DNA of 21,635 bases, from the IMG/VR virus record IMGVR_UViG_3300002460_000187, positions 4 through 21,638 of that record; one strand, written 5' to 3'. Below the pieces are notes generated by a model. That model worked only from the letters and a program-made list of their open reading frames with translations, was not told the origin of the DNA and ran no database searches. The translations under genes and the position numbers were made by a program. Numbering within the stretch: position 1 is the stretch's first letter; each line of letters opens with the position of its first letter. This document shows, piece after piece, positions 1-5,749 of the stretch. The stretch comes from a virus.

Positions 1-55
1 AGGTGAACTTGTCGCGCTTGAAGATCTCAAAGCGAAGTGTTTTCGACAGGGCCAT
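1..55 (-). CDS. HNH-type endonuclease, N-terminal fragment (cut by window edge)
   Basis: Only the first 18 codons are present, reading MALSKTLRFEIFKRDKFT before the window ends. The pattern (L/I)RxEIFKRDxFTC is how many small phage and bacterial HNH endonucleases begin, directly ahead of their first zinc-binding CxxC. The ATG at 53-55 is preceded by AGGA about 8 nt upstream on the minus strand, which supports the start. It is the last gene visible in the left-hand minus-strand operon, after the methyltransferase and a small unknown protein. The catalytic residues lie outside the window, so the family call rests on the N-terminal motif alone. Confidence 0.55.
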   Translation of the reverse strand, partial: MALSKTLRFEIFKRDKFT

Positions 56-74
56 AGGCCTATCCTGAACGCGA

Positions 75-148
75 GTGGCCGGCGTCACCCTGTCAGAGAT
101 CCCGCCCCCGCGTGTAGCGGGATGAGGGAAAGGGCAAACACCGGCCAC
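75..148. repeat. Nested inverted repeat in intergenic DNA (possible RNA structure)
   Basis: An outer 8-bp inverted repeat, GTGGCCGG (75-82) with CCGGCCAC (141-148), encloses CCCT/AGGG and then a 7-bp stem, ATCCCGC (99-105) with GCGGGAT (117-123), with an 11-nt loop. The inner arm is also part of a second, 12-bp inverted repeat: 114-125 pairs with 228-239, the latter overlapping the stop codon of the upstream gene. The two pairings are mutually exclusive. There is no T-run on either strand, so a simple intrinsic terminator is not supported. It could be a transcript-processing or attenuation structure between the unknown gene and the HNH gene. Confidence 0.4.
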
Positions 149-231
149 AGACCTACGCTTCGCTGGTCGCCAGTCTGACTCTGACGCCAGCCCCAACTTA
201 CGGGTTTTCTACGCTGCGTGCAAGCGGTCAT
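85..231 (-). CDS. Possible 48-residue small protein
   Basis: An ATG at 229-231, four bases after the stop of the upstream gene, opens a 48-codon frame that ends with TGA at 85-87, 29 bp before the HNH start. The N-terminal half is basic and polar. A hydrophobic stretch (VFALSLIPLHAGAGSL) lies near the C-terminus. No clear ribosome binding site is visible and no family is recognised. The 3' half coincides with a nested inverted repeat, so the stretch may be structured noncoding DNA rather than a gene. Its only positive support is spacing that fits the tightly packed operon. Confidence 0.25.
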   Translation of the reverse strand: MTACTQRRKPVSWGWRQSQTGDQRSVGLWPVFALSLIPLHAGAGSLTG

Positions 232-235
232 CCCG

Positions 236-559
236 CTACGGTCTCCGGAGCCGGTACGCCTGGAGCTTGGTTCGGTGCCCCCTAGGAGCCGTGCTCTCCA
301 CCATCTGGCCGGTCCACGCCCATTCTTTGCTGGCAAACACGGCCGCCCGCCAGTTGGCGCTGCCGCCGCTGTCGTACTCGGGGTTCCGCTCAAGCCAGCG
401 CCTCACATCATTTCCGGAAACCGGGGCGTGGTCCCAGCCCAGCTCGAGCAGTCGGCTCCGGTAGAGTGCGGCCATCGCGTCCCGCAGGACCCGGAGGCGC
501 TGGCGATGCTGGACTTCATGGGCCTCGAAGACCATCTCGCGCTGCGCGGCTTCGGTCAT
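236..559 (-). CDS. Conserved-looking small phage protein, 107 aa, unknown function
   Basis: The start ATG overlaps the methyltransferase stop as ATGA (556-559), so the two are translationally coupled. The N-terminal 45 residues look helical and charged. The C-terminal half reads SGNDVRRWLERNP, then a spacer, then NWRAAVFASKEWAWTG and an ST-P-GH segment ending in basic and aromatic residues. I associate that arrangement (short helix, Asn-Trp, basic residues, TG, STxPxGH) with small phage proteins, possibly with a winged-helix DNA-binding fold, but I cannot name a family. It sits between a DNA methyltransferase and an HNH nuclease, so a DNA-metabolism role is plausible by context only. Confidence 0.8.
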   Translation of the reverse strand: MTEAAQREMVFEAHEVQHRQRLRVLRDAMAALYRSRLLELGWDHAPVSGNDVRRWLERNPEYDSGGSANWRAAVFASKEWAWTGQMVESTAPRGHRTKLQAYRLRRP

Positions 560-1551
560 AGCGCGATTTCCCGGCAGAGCAGCGGCCCGATCCGCTGGCG
601 GGCCAACGTCAGATACTTGGGATTCAGGTCAATGTAGATGGCGGCTCGACCATTGCCCGTGGCGACCTGAGCGACGGTCCCGCTGCCACCGAACGGGTCA
701 AGTACCATGTCACCAGGGGCGCTGCCCGCGAGGATGCAGCGGCGGGCCAACTCCTCGGGGAAGGTGGCGAAGTGCGCCTCGGGATAGGGCATAGTGGCAA
801 TTTCCCAGACGGAGCGGGCGTTGCGGGTGCCCGTTGTTTCGCCCGCCGCTTCCGCCGCATCCCGGCGCGCATTGAATCCAGCGTGCCGCCGAGCGTGGCC
901 GGCCCGTTTCCCGAGTGTCAGGGAGTTGCCATCATTGCGTCCCGCTCCCGGTTGGTTGCCACCGTTAGACTTGGCCGACCACGGCACGTTTAAGCTACCG
1001 GGTTCTGCGATCGCCTCTTGATCGTAGTAGTACCGCGCGGCCTTGGAGAACAGGAATACGTACTCATGCGCCTTCGTCGGCCGGTCGGTCACGCTTTCGG
1101 GCATCGGGTTAGGTTTCGACCAGATGATGTCCGAGCGCAGGTACCAGCCATCGGCACGGAGTGCGAAGGCCACCATCCAGGGGATGCCGATAAGGTCTTT
1201 CTCTTTCAGATCTCCACTCAAGGATGAGGGCCGCGCGGCCCGTTTGCCATTGGCTAGAGAACCTTGACCCACCACAGAGCGCCGGTCGCAGGGCCACGAT
1301 GACGCCCATTTATCTCCAAGGTTAAGCCAAAGCGTCCCGTCATTCCGCAGCACCCGCCGCACCTCGCGGAATACCTCGACCATCTTGCCCACATAGTCCT
1401 CGGGGCTGCGTTCAAGGCCGAGTTGGCCGACCACGCCGTAATCTCTTTGGCGCCAATAGGGGGGTGAAGTCACACAGGAGCGCACCGTCCTCTCGGGTAG
1501 TGTCTTGAGGACCGTAAGGGCATCCCCGCAGTAGAGCTGGGCATTCGTCAT
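556..1551 (-). CDS. Beta-class DNA methyltransferase (N6-adenine or N4-cytosine)
   Basis: The 331-residue protein transfers a methyl group from S-adenosylmethionine to an exocyclic amino group of DNA. The catalytic motif IV TSPPYW is at residues 28-33 and the AdoMet-binding motif DPFGGSGT at 285-292. The order IV then I defines the beta class (PF01555 type). The variable stretch around 170-260 is the likely target-recognition region. TSPPYW is compatible with N4-cytosine or N6-adenine modification, so the base is undecided. The start at 1549-1551 is preferred over an upstream in-frame ATG at 1573-1575: GGGAG lies 6 nt before it and it overlaps the preceding stop as ATGA. No restriction endonuclease is coupled to it, so it looks like an orphan enzyme that protects phage DNA. 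Confidence 0.95.
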   Translation of the reverse strand: MTNAQLYCGDALTVLKTLPERTVRSCVTSPPYWRQRDYGVVGQLGLERSPEDYVGKMVEVFREVRRVLRNDGTLWLNLGDKWASSWPCDRRSVVGQGSLANGKRAARPSSLSGDLKEKDLIGIPWMVAFALRADGWYLRSDIIWSKPNPMPESVTDRPTKAHEYVFLFSKAARYYYDQEAIAEPGSLNVPWSAKSNGGNQPGAGRNDGNSLTLGKRAGHARRHAGFNARRDAAEAAGETTGTRNARSVWEIATMPYPEAHFATFPEELARRCILAGSAPGDMVLDPFGGSGTVAQVATGNGRAAIYIDLNPKYLTLARQRIGPLLCREIAL

Positions 1552-1787
1552 GCCGGTCTCCCGCACCGCCGGCAACTCCGATGATCACCCCAGGAGACGA
1601 CACGCTGGCTCCCGCAATGGCCACAGCTGCCCGCGAAGACGCCTATGTCCGCCCGCAGCAACAGGAGCCCGCCCGTTTCGGGGCTTGCCCGGCCCACGTC
1701 CTCCGAGCGAATGATGGGAGGCCCCCGGAAGTTCCCCCGGACGTCGAAGGACGCAGCGATCCGTTGGCGGTTCTCAGCGCGATTCAT
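1548..1787 (-). CDS. Small zinc-ribbon protein, 79 aa
   Basis: Four cysteines, C55, C58, C72 and C75 (CGHC-x13-CRRC), form a two-knuckle zinc ribbon at the C-terminus, after a 50-residue head of no recognised family. The start at 1785-1787 has an excellent ribosome binding site, GGAGG with a 5-nt spacer. The stop overlaps the methyltransferase start as ATGA. Zinc ribbons of this size usually bind nucleic acid or a protein partner; which one cannot be told here. It could be an accessory or regulatory factor for the methyltransferase, but that is inference from coupling only. Confidence 0.85.
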   Translation of the reverse strand: MNRAENRQRIAASFDVRGNFRGPPIIRSEDVGRASPETGGLLLLRADIGVFAGSCGHCGSQRVVSWGDHRSCRRCGRPA

Positions 1788-1894
1788 CGTGTCCTCCGGT
1801 GAGCGGGATTCGGCGGGCATGCTGGGCTGTGTACCCTGTCCGGGGCTCCCACCGTGAAGTCGGTGATGGAGCAACCCAGCACGCCGCCGCTCAT
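1784..1894 (-). CDS. Possible 36-residue small protein filling the operon gap
   Basis: An ATG one base after the SSB-like stop (1896-1898) opens a 36-codon frame whose TGA overlaps the next gene's ATG as ATGA (1784-1787). This exactly fills what would otherwise be a 108-bp gap in a tightly coupled operon. The product is rich in Gly, Pro and Arg, has two cysteines, and matches no family I know. There is no strong ribosome binding site, so translation would depend on reinitiation after the upstream gene. The spacing favours a real gene; the composition is uninformative. Confidence 0.35.
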   Translation of the reverse strand: MSGGVLGCSITDFTVGAPDRVHSPACPPNPAHRRTR

Positions 1895-1895
1895 C

Positions 1896-2507
1896 TCAGA
1901 ACGGCAGATCATCATCCTCGTCGCCCGGGTCGTCGCCAATCGGAATGTCATCATCCACCGGCCGGAGCGTCTCCTTGCGATGCCGCGCCAGGGCGTCGGT
2001 ATATTGCTTCTTCTTGTCTTCCAGAAACTTCGGTCGCTCGTAGCCTTCCAACACCAGAGCGTCGGGCGACTCCATCGCCTTTGGCAGCGGCGAGATGGAG
2101 CGGACCTTGGCGAAATTGCGACCCCGCTTCGTAGTGACGTGCTCGACGGAAAGCAACCCCACTTGGCCCTGGAGTTTGTGGAGTGGGACACCGGCCTCCG
2201 CTTGCTGCGCGGTGTAGGACTTCCCACGCCATGATTCGAGGAACTTTCGGAGATTAGCCTTCTCGTTCATCGAGTTCGTCATCTCCACGGTCACCAAGGT
2301 CAGTTCATTCTCTACCCCTTGCGTCTCCCCGCTGGCGAACACCAGCGCGACCTTGTCCACCTCACGGGGATCGCTGCCGGGGAACTGCTCGACGTTCGTC
2401 CCGAGGTTCACTACGTCCACGCAGATCATGCTGAATTGCCCTTCGGAGTGGGGCTCGAACCCGCCCCCGGTGTCGCGAGCGGTTGTCGGATCAGGACGCT
2501 GGGTCAT
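1896..2507 (-). CDS. Phage single-stranded DNA-binding (SSB-like) protein
   Basis: The 203-residue protein ends in an acidic tail, residues about 183-203, finishing DDDLPF. This is the hallmark C-terminal tip of bacterial SSB (DDDIPF in E. coli), which recruits replication and repair enzymes. The body (about 25-165) shows beta-rich segments, then a helical segment with NEKANLRKFLESWRGK, then a second beta-rich segment with VEHVTTKRGRNFAKV. I associate that pattern with a phage OB-fold-like family distinct from cellular SSB. It probably coats single-stranded DNA during phage replication or recombination. A GGGAGG sits about 11 nt upstream of the ATG. It is followed, going left, by the Zn-ribbon and methyltransferase genes and preceded by the Gp157-family gene, a typical early replication and recombination cluster. 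Confidence 0.82.
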   Translation of the reverse strand: MTQRPDPTTARDTGGGFEPHSEGQFSMICVDVVNLGTNVEQFPGSDPREVDKVALVFASGETQGVENELTLVTVEMTNSMNEKANLRKFLESWRGKSYTAQQAEAGVPLHKLQGQVGLLSVEHVTTKRGRNFAKVRSISPLPKAMESPDALVLEGYERPKFLEDKKKQYTDALARHRKETLRPVDDDIPIGDDPGDEDDDLPF

Positions 2508-2529
2508 AGTGGTCGTTGCCTCCCGTTGT

Positions 2530-3030
2530 TCAGGAAATCCTCAGGTGCCGCCCATGGTCTACGATGAACCCCATCGGCAACGTGCCAGCCTTGAAGTCTG
2601 CGTAAGCCTTCTGCCCATCCAGGCTCACCGTCACCCGCTGGTAGCCCTCGGGAATCGGAAGCGTATCGGGCCACTGAATCGAGGGGCGACTGTTCTTTTG
2701 TATCCGCACCACGACCAACGGCGTTTCCACCTTGGGCTTCTCCACCCGGTCCAGCTGCGCCATCAAGTAGCCCTTCAAGCCCTCGGCTCCCTGTCGGCGG
2801 GTACGGGCCAATGTCGCCAACCGGGCGGCTTCCGCATCGGCCGCATCAGCCGTCAGCAGCAAGTTGCAGATGTAGAGCGCCACCCGCTCCACCTTCGCCT
2901 CGAAGGCCCCCTCGATGGCATCAAGATCCGCAGCCAGTTCGGGCGTGAGCTCGCCGCCGTTCTCGATCAACGCCTCGGCGATCTGCTCGTAGGTATCGGC
3001 GAGTTGGTAGAGTTTCAGTGTCACCCCCAT
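2530..3030 (-). CDS. Siphovirus Gp157-family protein
   Basis: The 166-residue product has the Gp157 layout (PF05565): MxxTLKLYQLADTYEQI at the N-terminus, an acidic helix, a long coiled coil (about 45-105), and then the conserved block KVETPLVVVRIQKN followed by a short beta-rich end. Members are common in siphovirus early regions next to SSB and recombination genes; the biochemical role is not established, and an older link to phage resistance in Streptococcus is only suggestive. An upstream in-frame GTG (3160-3162) would add 44 residues unlike the family. The ATG at 3028-3030 is preferred because it has AGGA about 5 nt upstream and starts where the family starts. Confidence 0.9.
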   Translation of the reverse strand: MGVTLKLYQLADTYEQIAEALIENGGELTPELAADLDAIEGAFEAKVERVALYICNLLLTADAADAEAARLATLARTRRQGAEGLKGYLMAQLDRVEKPKVETPLVVVRIQKNSRPSIQWPDTLPIPEGYQRVTVSLDGQKAYADFKAGTLPMGFIVDHGRHLRIS

Positions 3031-3140
3031 CGGTTCCTGCCTTTCGTCCCACGGTTCAGATCCCGTCCATTCGCGGGCCGTGCGGGCCTCGGCTTCTTGT
3101 CGCGTCTCGCGCCGCAGACCCAAGAGCGGCCGATCCGCCC
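3031..3140. other. 110-bp gap without a convincing gene
   Basis: Between the small membrane gene and the Gp157 gene the only open frame is the upstream extension of Gp157 itself. Its residues are charged (R, E, W rich) and lack an ATG start after the membrane-protein stop. I see no promoter or terminator here. Confidence 0.4.
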
Positions 3141-3248
3141 TTAGCGATACCACAGCCACCACACGACCAGAGCCACGGCGGCGGCAGCGGTGACGATCTG
3201 GGCCACCTCCCGCAGCGTGGCGCGGTCGTGCTCGCGGTCGGAGGTCAT
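3141..3248 (-). CDS. 35-residue single-pass membrane protein
   Basis: This small gene has a charged N-terminus (MTSDREHDRATLREV) and then a hydrophobic run to the end, containing TAAAAVALVVWWLWYR. That predicts one membrane helix with the N-terminus in the cytoplasm. The ATG overlaps the preceding stop as ATGA (3245-3248), with GAGGG in the upstream gene as ribosome binding site. Small membrane proteins in phage early operons often act on host functions or superinfection, but nothing here shows which. Confidence 0.7.
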   Translation of the reverse strand: MTSDREHDRATLREVAQIVTAAAAVALVVWWLWYR

Positions 3249-3739
3249 ATCTTCGGTCCCTCGTAGGGTTTGCTCTTCAGCCCGCACTGGGCCAGCAGTG
3301 CATTGAGTTCGTCCAGCGTGCGGAACCGCTTCGGCCCATCGGAGACATCGCGGACGTATCCGCCAATCGTCCGGTGCTCCACAAGGAGCCCATGCTGGGA
3401 GATCACCGCCCGCCGATAGGCACAAGCTGGCAGGTGCCGGCCATCTCGGAAGCTGGCCCAATCCTCAGTCCAGCGTTCCAGATGCCAGCCGACGCGCTGC
3501 ATGTGGGCCGCCACCGCTGGCACGTTCATGTGACACTCACGCGTCGCTTGACATGCTCCCGCGTCGAACAGCCCGTGGATTCTCTGCCGGGCATCCGCTT
3601 CCGCCGTGGTCAATTCCGCAATCCGCAGGTTCCAGGCGCCCCGTTCCGTCACCGTCAGCGGTGCGGGTTCCGCGCGCCACTCGCCGATCTTCCGGGCGGC
3701 ATCGATCAAGTCGGCCAGCGCTTGCTCCAGGTCGGTCAT
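3245..3739 (-). CDS. Hypothetical protein, 164 aa
   Basis: I do not recognise a family. The N-terminal 65 residues look like a helical hairpin (DLEQALADLIDAARKIGEW, then LRIAELTTAEADARQRI). The rest is mixed, with tryptophans spaced through the middle (GWHLERWTEDWASF) and two cysteines at about 63 and 70 that do not make a clear zinc site. It is coupled on both sides by ATGA overlaps (3736-3739 upstream, 3245-3248 downstream), which supports both ends. It is probably soluble, since there are no membrane segments or signal peptide. Confidence 0.8.
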   Translation of the reverse strand: MTDLEQALADLIDAARKIGEWRAEPAPLTVTERGAWNLRIAELTTAEADARQRIHGLFDAGACQATRECHMNVPAVAAHMQRVGWHLERWTEDWASFRDGRHLPACAYRRAVISQHGLLVEHRTIGGYVRDVSDGPKRFRTLDELNALLAQCGLKSKPYEGPKI

Positions 3740-4251
3740 ACCGCCTCGGTTTTCGGATTACTAAGGTCTTGCAGCCGCGCTTCGTGCCATGCGAGGCGTT
3801 GCTTCGCATCTGCGATTTCCCGGCGGTGGTAGCCCACCTTCCATGTCAATTTCTTCCGCTGGTAGGTGTTGTCGGTATAGCGATTCTCCGCAGCCGCCAC
3901 GGCCTTCGCGTGAAGTTCCTGGCGCAAGCCTTCTGCCTCGTCACGAGTTGCAAATACCTGGTCGGCTCCTTGGTGGTTCACATACCATTTGCCGGGGTAG
4001 CGTTCCTCCAGTGTCGTCACGGTACATTCGCGGATACCAGATTGCGGGCTGTAGCCCGTGACGAAGGCTCGCGGGCCTTCGAACCCAATGTCGCACATGT
4101 CACATTCCACGGGAACGTGCTCACCATTGCCGAGAATGAGCATGACAGAGCGATTACCGAAACACACGGGGCAGGGACGCCGTTCTTCAGCATGGGCAGA
4201 TGCCCATGGTTCATAGATCGTCTGCCCGAACACGAATGGCGGAGTTGTCAT
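3736..4251 (-). CDS. Zinc-finger protein, 171 aa, unknown function
   Basis: A CxxC pair at C27 and C30 (CPVC) and a second at C50 and C53 (CDMC), 19 residues apart, make a DnaJ-like or zinc-ribbon site. A beta-rich middle follows, then a basic helical C-terminus (about 105-160). The ATG at 4249-4251 is chosen over an in-frame alternative 8 codons upstream because GGGGAG precedes it by 5 nt and because it overlaps the upstream stop as ATGA. The downstream stop overlaps the next start in the same way. It is one of several CxxC proteins in this operon. A nucleic-acid-binding or protein-binding role is possible; function unknown. Confidence 0.8.
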   Translation of the reverse strand: MTTPPFVFGQTIYEPWASAHAEERRPCPVCFGNRSVMLILGNGEHVPVECDMCDIGFEGPRAFVTGYSPQSGIRECTVTTLEERYPGKWYVNHQGADQVFATRDEAEGLRQELHAKAVAAAENRYTDNTYQRKKLTWKVGYHRREIADAKQRLAWHEARLQDLSNPKTEAV

Positions 4252-4466
4252 CCTCGCTCCCCACAGCGCCAGCACAGCCAGCGTCGGCTGACGCGCCAGA
4301 TGCCGTAGCAGGGATGATCCTCCATGGGATCGGGGATGCCGCAGGGCTGGAGCACGCTATCCCGCGCCCCAGCATCGCCCCGGCGCGGCCCCGGAGCATG
4401 GGCTTGATGTGCCGGTTCACCCATTTCACCCGGCCGGATGGATAGGTCCGTCCTACTGGTAGTCAT
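4248..4466 (-). CDS. Small Cys-rich (putative zinc-binding) protein, 72 aa
   Basis: The C-terminal third holds C42, C53, C65 and C68 (ending LCWRCGERG), a plausible single zinc site, after a Gly/Pro/Arg-rich head. The ATG at 4464-4466 lies two bases after the stop of the previous gene (TGACGATG), and the TGA overlaps the next start as ATGA, so the frame fits the chain of coupled genes. An internal ATG at 4422-4424 would give 58 residues and keep all four cysteines. A different frame opening with GTG at 4429 overlaps it and was judged less likely because it ignores the coupling. No family recognised. Confidence 0.65.
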   Translation of the reverse strand: MTTSRTDLSIRPGEMGEPAHQAHAPGPRRGDAGARDSVLQPCGIPDPMEDHPCYGIWRVSRRWLCWRCGERG

Positions 4467-4468
4467 CG

Positions 4469-4726
4469 TCAATTCCGGTGCTGCACGATTCGCACGAACC
4501 GTTCCGGCTCGCGCCACTCGATATGCGGATGCGTCGGTTTGCCCGTCACGCCAGGAAGCGCCTTGGTGTGGGCCATCAGGGCCTCCCAGGCGATGGCGGC
4601 CAACTGGTCCCGTTCCTCCCGCGTCAGCGTCTCCAGGTCGGGGCGGCACTCGCGCCACAGTTGGTGGGCGAGGCGGGCGAGGACACCGAGGCTCAACGCG
4701 AGCCAGATTAGTGCGAGCCAGATCAT
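4469..4726 (-). CDS. Small N-terminally membrane-anchored protein, 85 aa
   Basis: A membrane helix occupies residues 2-20 (the near-repeat IWLAL-IWLAL, then SLGVLARLA). It is followed by a charged helical region (TREERDQLAAIAWEAL) and a polar tail. The start at 4724-4726 overlaps the upstream stop as ATGA, which argues against a longer in-frame start at 4804. The soluble part would face the cytoplasm if the basic residues after the helix (RLAHQLWRECR) obey the positive-inside rule. No family is recognised. It is the second gene of the leftward early operon. Confidence 0.75.
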   Translation of the reverse strand: MIWLALIWLALSLGVLARLAHQLWRECRPDLETLTREERDQLAAIAWEALMAHTKALPGVTGKPTHPHIEWREPERFVRIVQHRN

Positions 4727-4887
4727 GCGACGTTGGCGGGCTGACGGGGATGGGCCGCATCCCAAGCGAGCCAGCGGCACTTGGCCGAACAAAAGACCTG
4801 CCACTTGCGCCGGGGCTCAAACCTTCGGTTGCAACGCTTACAGCGTGCCCGCTGGGCGCGTTTGGGTAGGGGTGCCGACTTGGCCAC
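4723..4887 (-). CDS. Small zinc-finger protein with GTG start, 54 aa; first gene of the leftward early operon
   Basis: The frame opens with GTG at 4885-4887, preceded by GGAGAG with a 6-nt spacer, and ends with TGA overlapping the next ATG (4723-4726). It encodes a basic protein with C16 and C19 (RCKRC) and C33 and C37 (FCSAKC), a zinc finger resembling small phage FCSxxCR proteins. Arg and Lys make up about a quarter of the residues, suggesting nucleic-acid binding. It lies about 36 nt downstream of the predicted leftward promoter, so it should be among the first phage proteins made from that transcript. Its small size and GTG start make it easy to miss. Confidence 0.8.
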   Translation of the reverse strand: MAKSAPLPKRAQRARCKRCNRRFEPRRKWQVFCSAKCRWLAWDAAHPRQPANVA

Positions 4888-4905
4888 GTTGGTCTCTCCA
4901 ATGCG

Positions 4906-4934
4906 TTGACAATACGTTGCGACGGGCCTATACT
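4906..4934 (+). promoter_or_regulatory. Sigma70-type promoter for the rightward operon
   Basis: The -35 box TTGACA (4906-4911) is a perfect consensus. A 17-bp spacer leads to the -10 box TATACT (4929-4934), which matches TATAAT at 5 of 6 positions. Transcription should start near 4941 and give a leader of about 40 nt before the ATG at 4979, with AAAGGAGG (4967-4974) as the ribosome binding site. Confidence 0.82.
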
Positions 4935-4958
4935 ATGGCCCCGTAGAGGTCCTGTCAA
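4930..4958 (-). promoter_or_regulatory. Sigma70-type promoter for the leftward early operon
   Basis: On the minus strand TTGACA (4953-4958) is followed after 17 bp by TAGTAT (4930-4935), which matches the -10 consensus at 4 of 6 positions. The predicted start, near 4923, leaves about 36 nt before the GTG start at 4887. It is weaker than the rightward promoter and overlaps it, so the two should compete. Confidence 0.6.
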
Positions 4959-4978
4959 CTGTCCCCAAAGGAGGACAC

Positions 4979-5749
4979 ATGCCAAAGCCTAGAGCAAAGG
5001 AGACCGAGGTTCAAATCCTAGAACTGGAACGCGGCCAGATTCAGGTAGCGGCGGTCGGCACCACTCCGTTCATCTGCAACCGGGTGAGCGAGAAGGCGAA
5101 GCGCGAACTCCTCGCCCCCAAGGGCCGCAAGACCAGCGCGGAGAAGGCACAGAACCTCAAGCACGTCCCGCTGGAGGAATACCGACTCTCTCCATACACC
5201 ATCCCTGACGACACCGCCCCAACACTATTGGCGTTCCTGGCAGCGGGTTTCAAGCGGGCGATGATGACCGCCGCCCTGGACATTCCTGGAGCCAAGAAGG
5301 CGCAGATCGGCCGGTTGGTTCGCGTGGCTGGCGAGCGCATCCCACTCTACGGGTTGCCGAAGTTGCTCATGAGCGTGACCCGTTCGGCAGACATGAACCG
5401 AACGCCCGACATTCGGACCCGCGCCATCGTGCCTCAGTGGGCCGTGCTGCTGGAAGTCACCTTCGCCAAGCCCATGCTCCGTGAGAAGTCGGTGTTGAAC
5501 CTACTCGCTGCGGCCGGCGTGGTCTCAGGCGTCGGGGACTGGCGCGTCGAGAAAGGCTCAGGCGACTATGGCGCGTTCCGGTTGGCGAGCGCCAACGATC
5601 CCGAGCTACAGCAGATTCTCGCCACCGGCGGGCGCACTGCCCAACAGCAGGCCCTCAATAACCCGGTCTGCTATGACGATGAAACGGAATCCCTGCTCTC
5701 TTGGTGGAACAGCGAGATGGCGGAGCGGGGCTTCAAGGTGGCCGTATGA
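4979..5749 (+). CDS. Phage protein of unknown function, 256 aa, with a Gly-rich loop (RAMP-like pattern, unproven)
   Basis: The start is certain: AAAGGAGG precedes the ATG by 4 nt, behind a near-consensus promoter. After a basic head, residues 20-45 read as a beta strand with GTTPFICNRVSEKAKREL. The middle holds an alpha/beta region (80-130). A final strand (WAVLLEVTF, about 154-162) and helix lead to GVGDWRVEKGSG (184-195) and a short strand, GAFRL. The GxG-x6-GxG loop near the C-terminus, after an N-terminal strand, recalls the glycine-rich loop of RAMP/Cas7-type ferredoxin-like RNA-binding proteins. That is pattern recognition only; no fold was computed. I recall related proteins in other phage early regions, all uncharacterised. 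It is the first of two coupled genes directly upstream of the GG-periodic tract. Confidence 0.9.
   Translation: MPKPRAKETEVQILELERGQIQVAAVGTTPFICNRVSEKAKRELLAPKGRKTSAEKAQNLKHVPLEEYRLSPYTIPDDTAPTLLAFLAAGFKRAMMTAALDIPGAKKAQIGRLVRVAGERIPLYGLPKLLMSVTRSADMNRTPDIRTRAIVPQWAVLLEVTFAKPMLREKSVLNLLAAAGVVSGVGDWRVEKGSGDYGAFRLASANDPELQQILATGGRTAQQQALNNPVCYDDETESLLSWWNSEMAERGFKVAV

Larger units (their letters stand above)
4905..4959. promoter_or_regulatory. Near-palindromic bidirectional promoter region
   Basis: GTTGACA (4905-4911) mirrors TGTCAAC (4953-4959), and GGGCC (4924-4928) mirrors GGCCC (4937-4941), all around a centre near 4932. The two -10 elements occupy almost the same bases (4929-4934 and 4930-4935, opposite strands). 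RNA polymerase could sit here in only one direction at a time. The region separates the leftward early operon from the rightward two-gene operon and is the only divergent junction in the window. Confidence 0.7.

Noticed and set aside
75-148. tRNA gene (74 nt with paired ends)
   Set aside because: The ends pair like an acceptor stem, but neither strand has a T-loop consensus (GTTCRA), a proper D-arm, or an anticodon arm at the right place.
2353-3144. 263-codon plus-strand frame opposite the SSB-like and Gp157 genes
   Set aside because: Both minus-strand genes show family-specific blocks; the plus frame has none and no ribosome binding site.
4248-4985. 245-codon minus-strand frame starting at 4985
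   Set aside because: Only its last 72 codons are accepted as a gene. The upstream part crosses the divergent promoter, lacks coding character and overlaps two better-supported genes.
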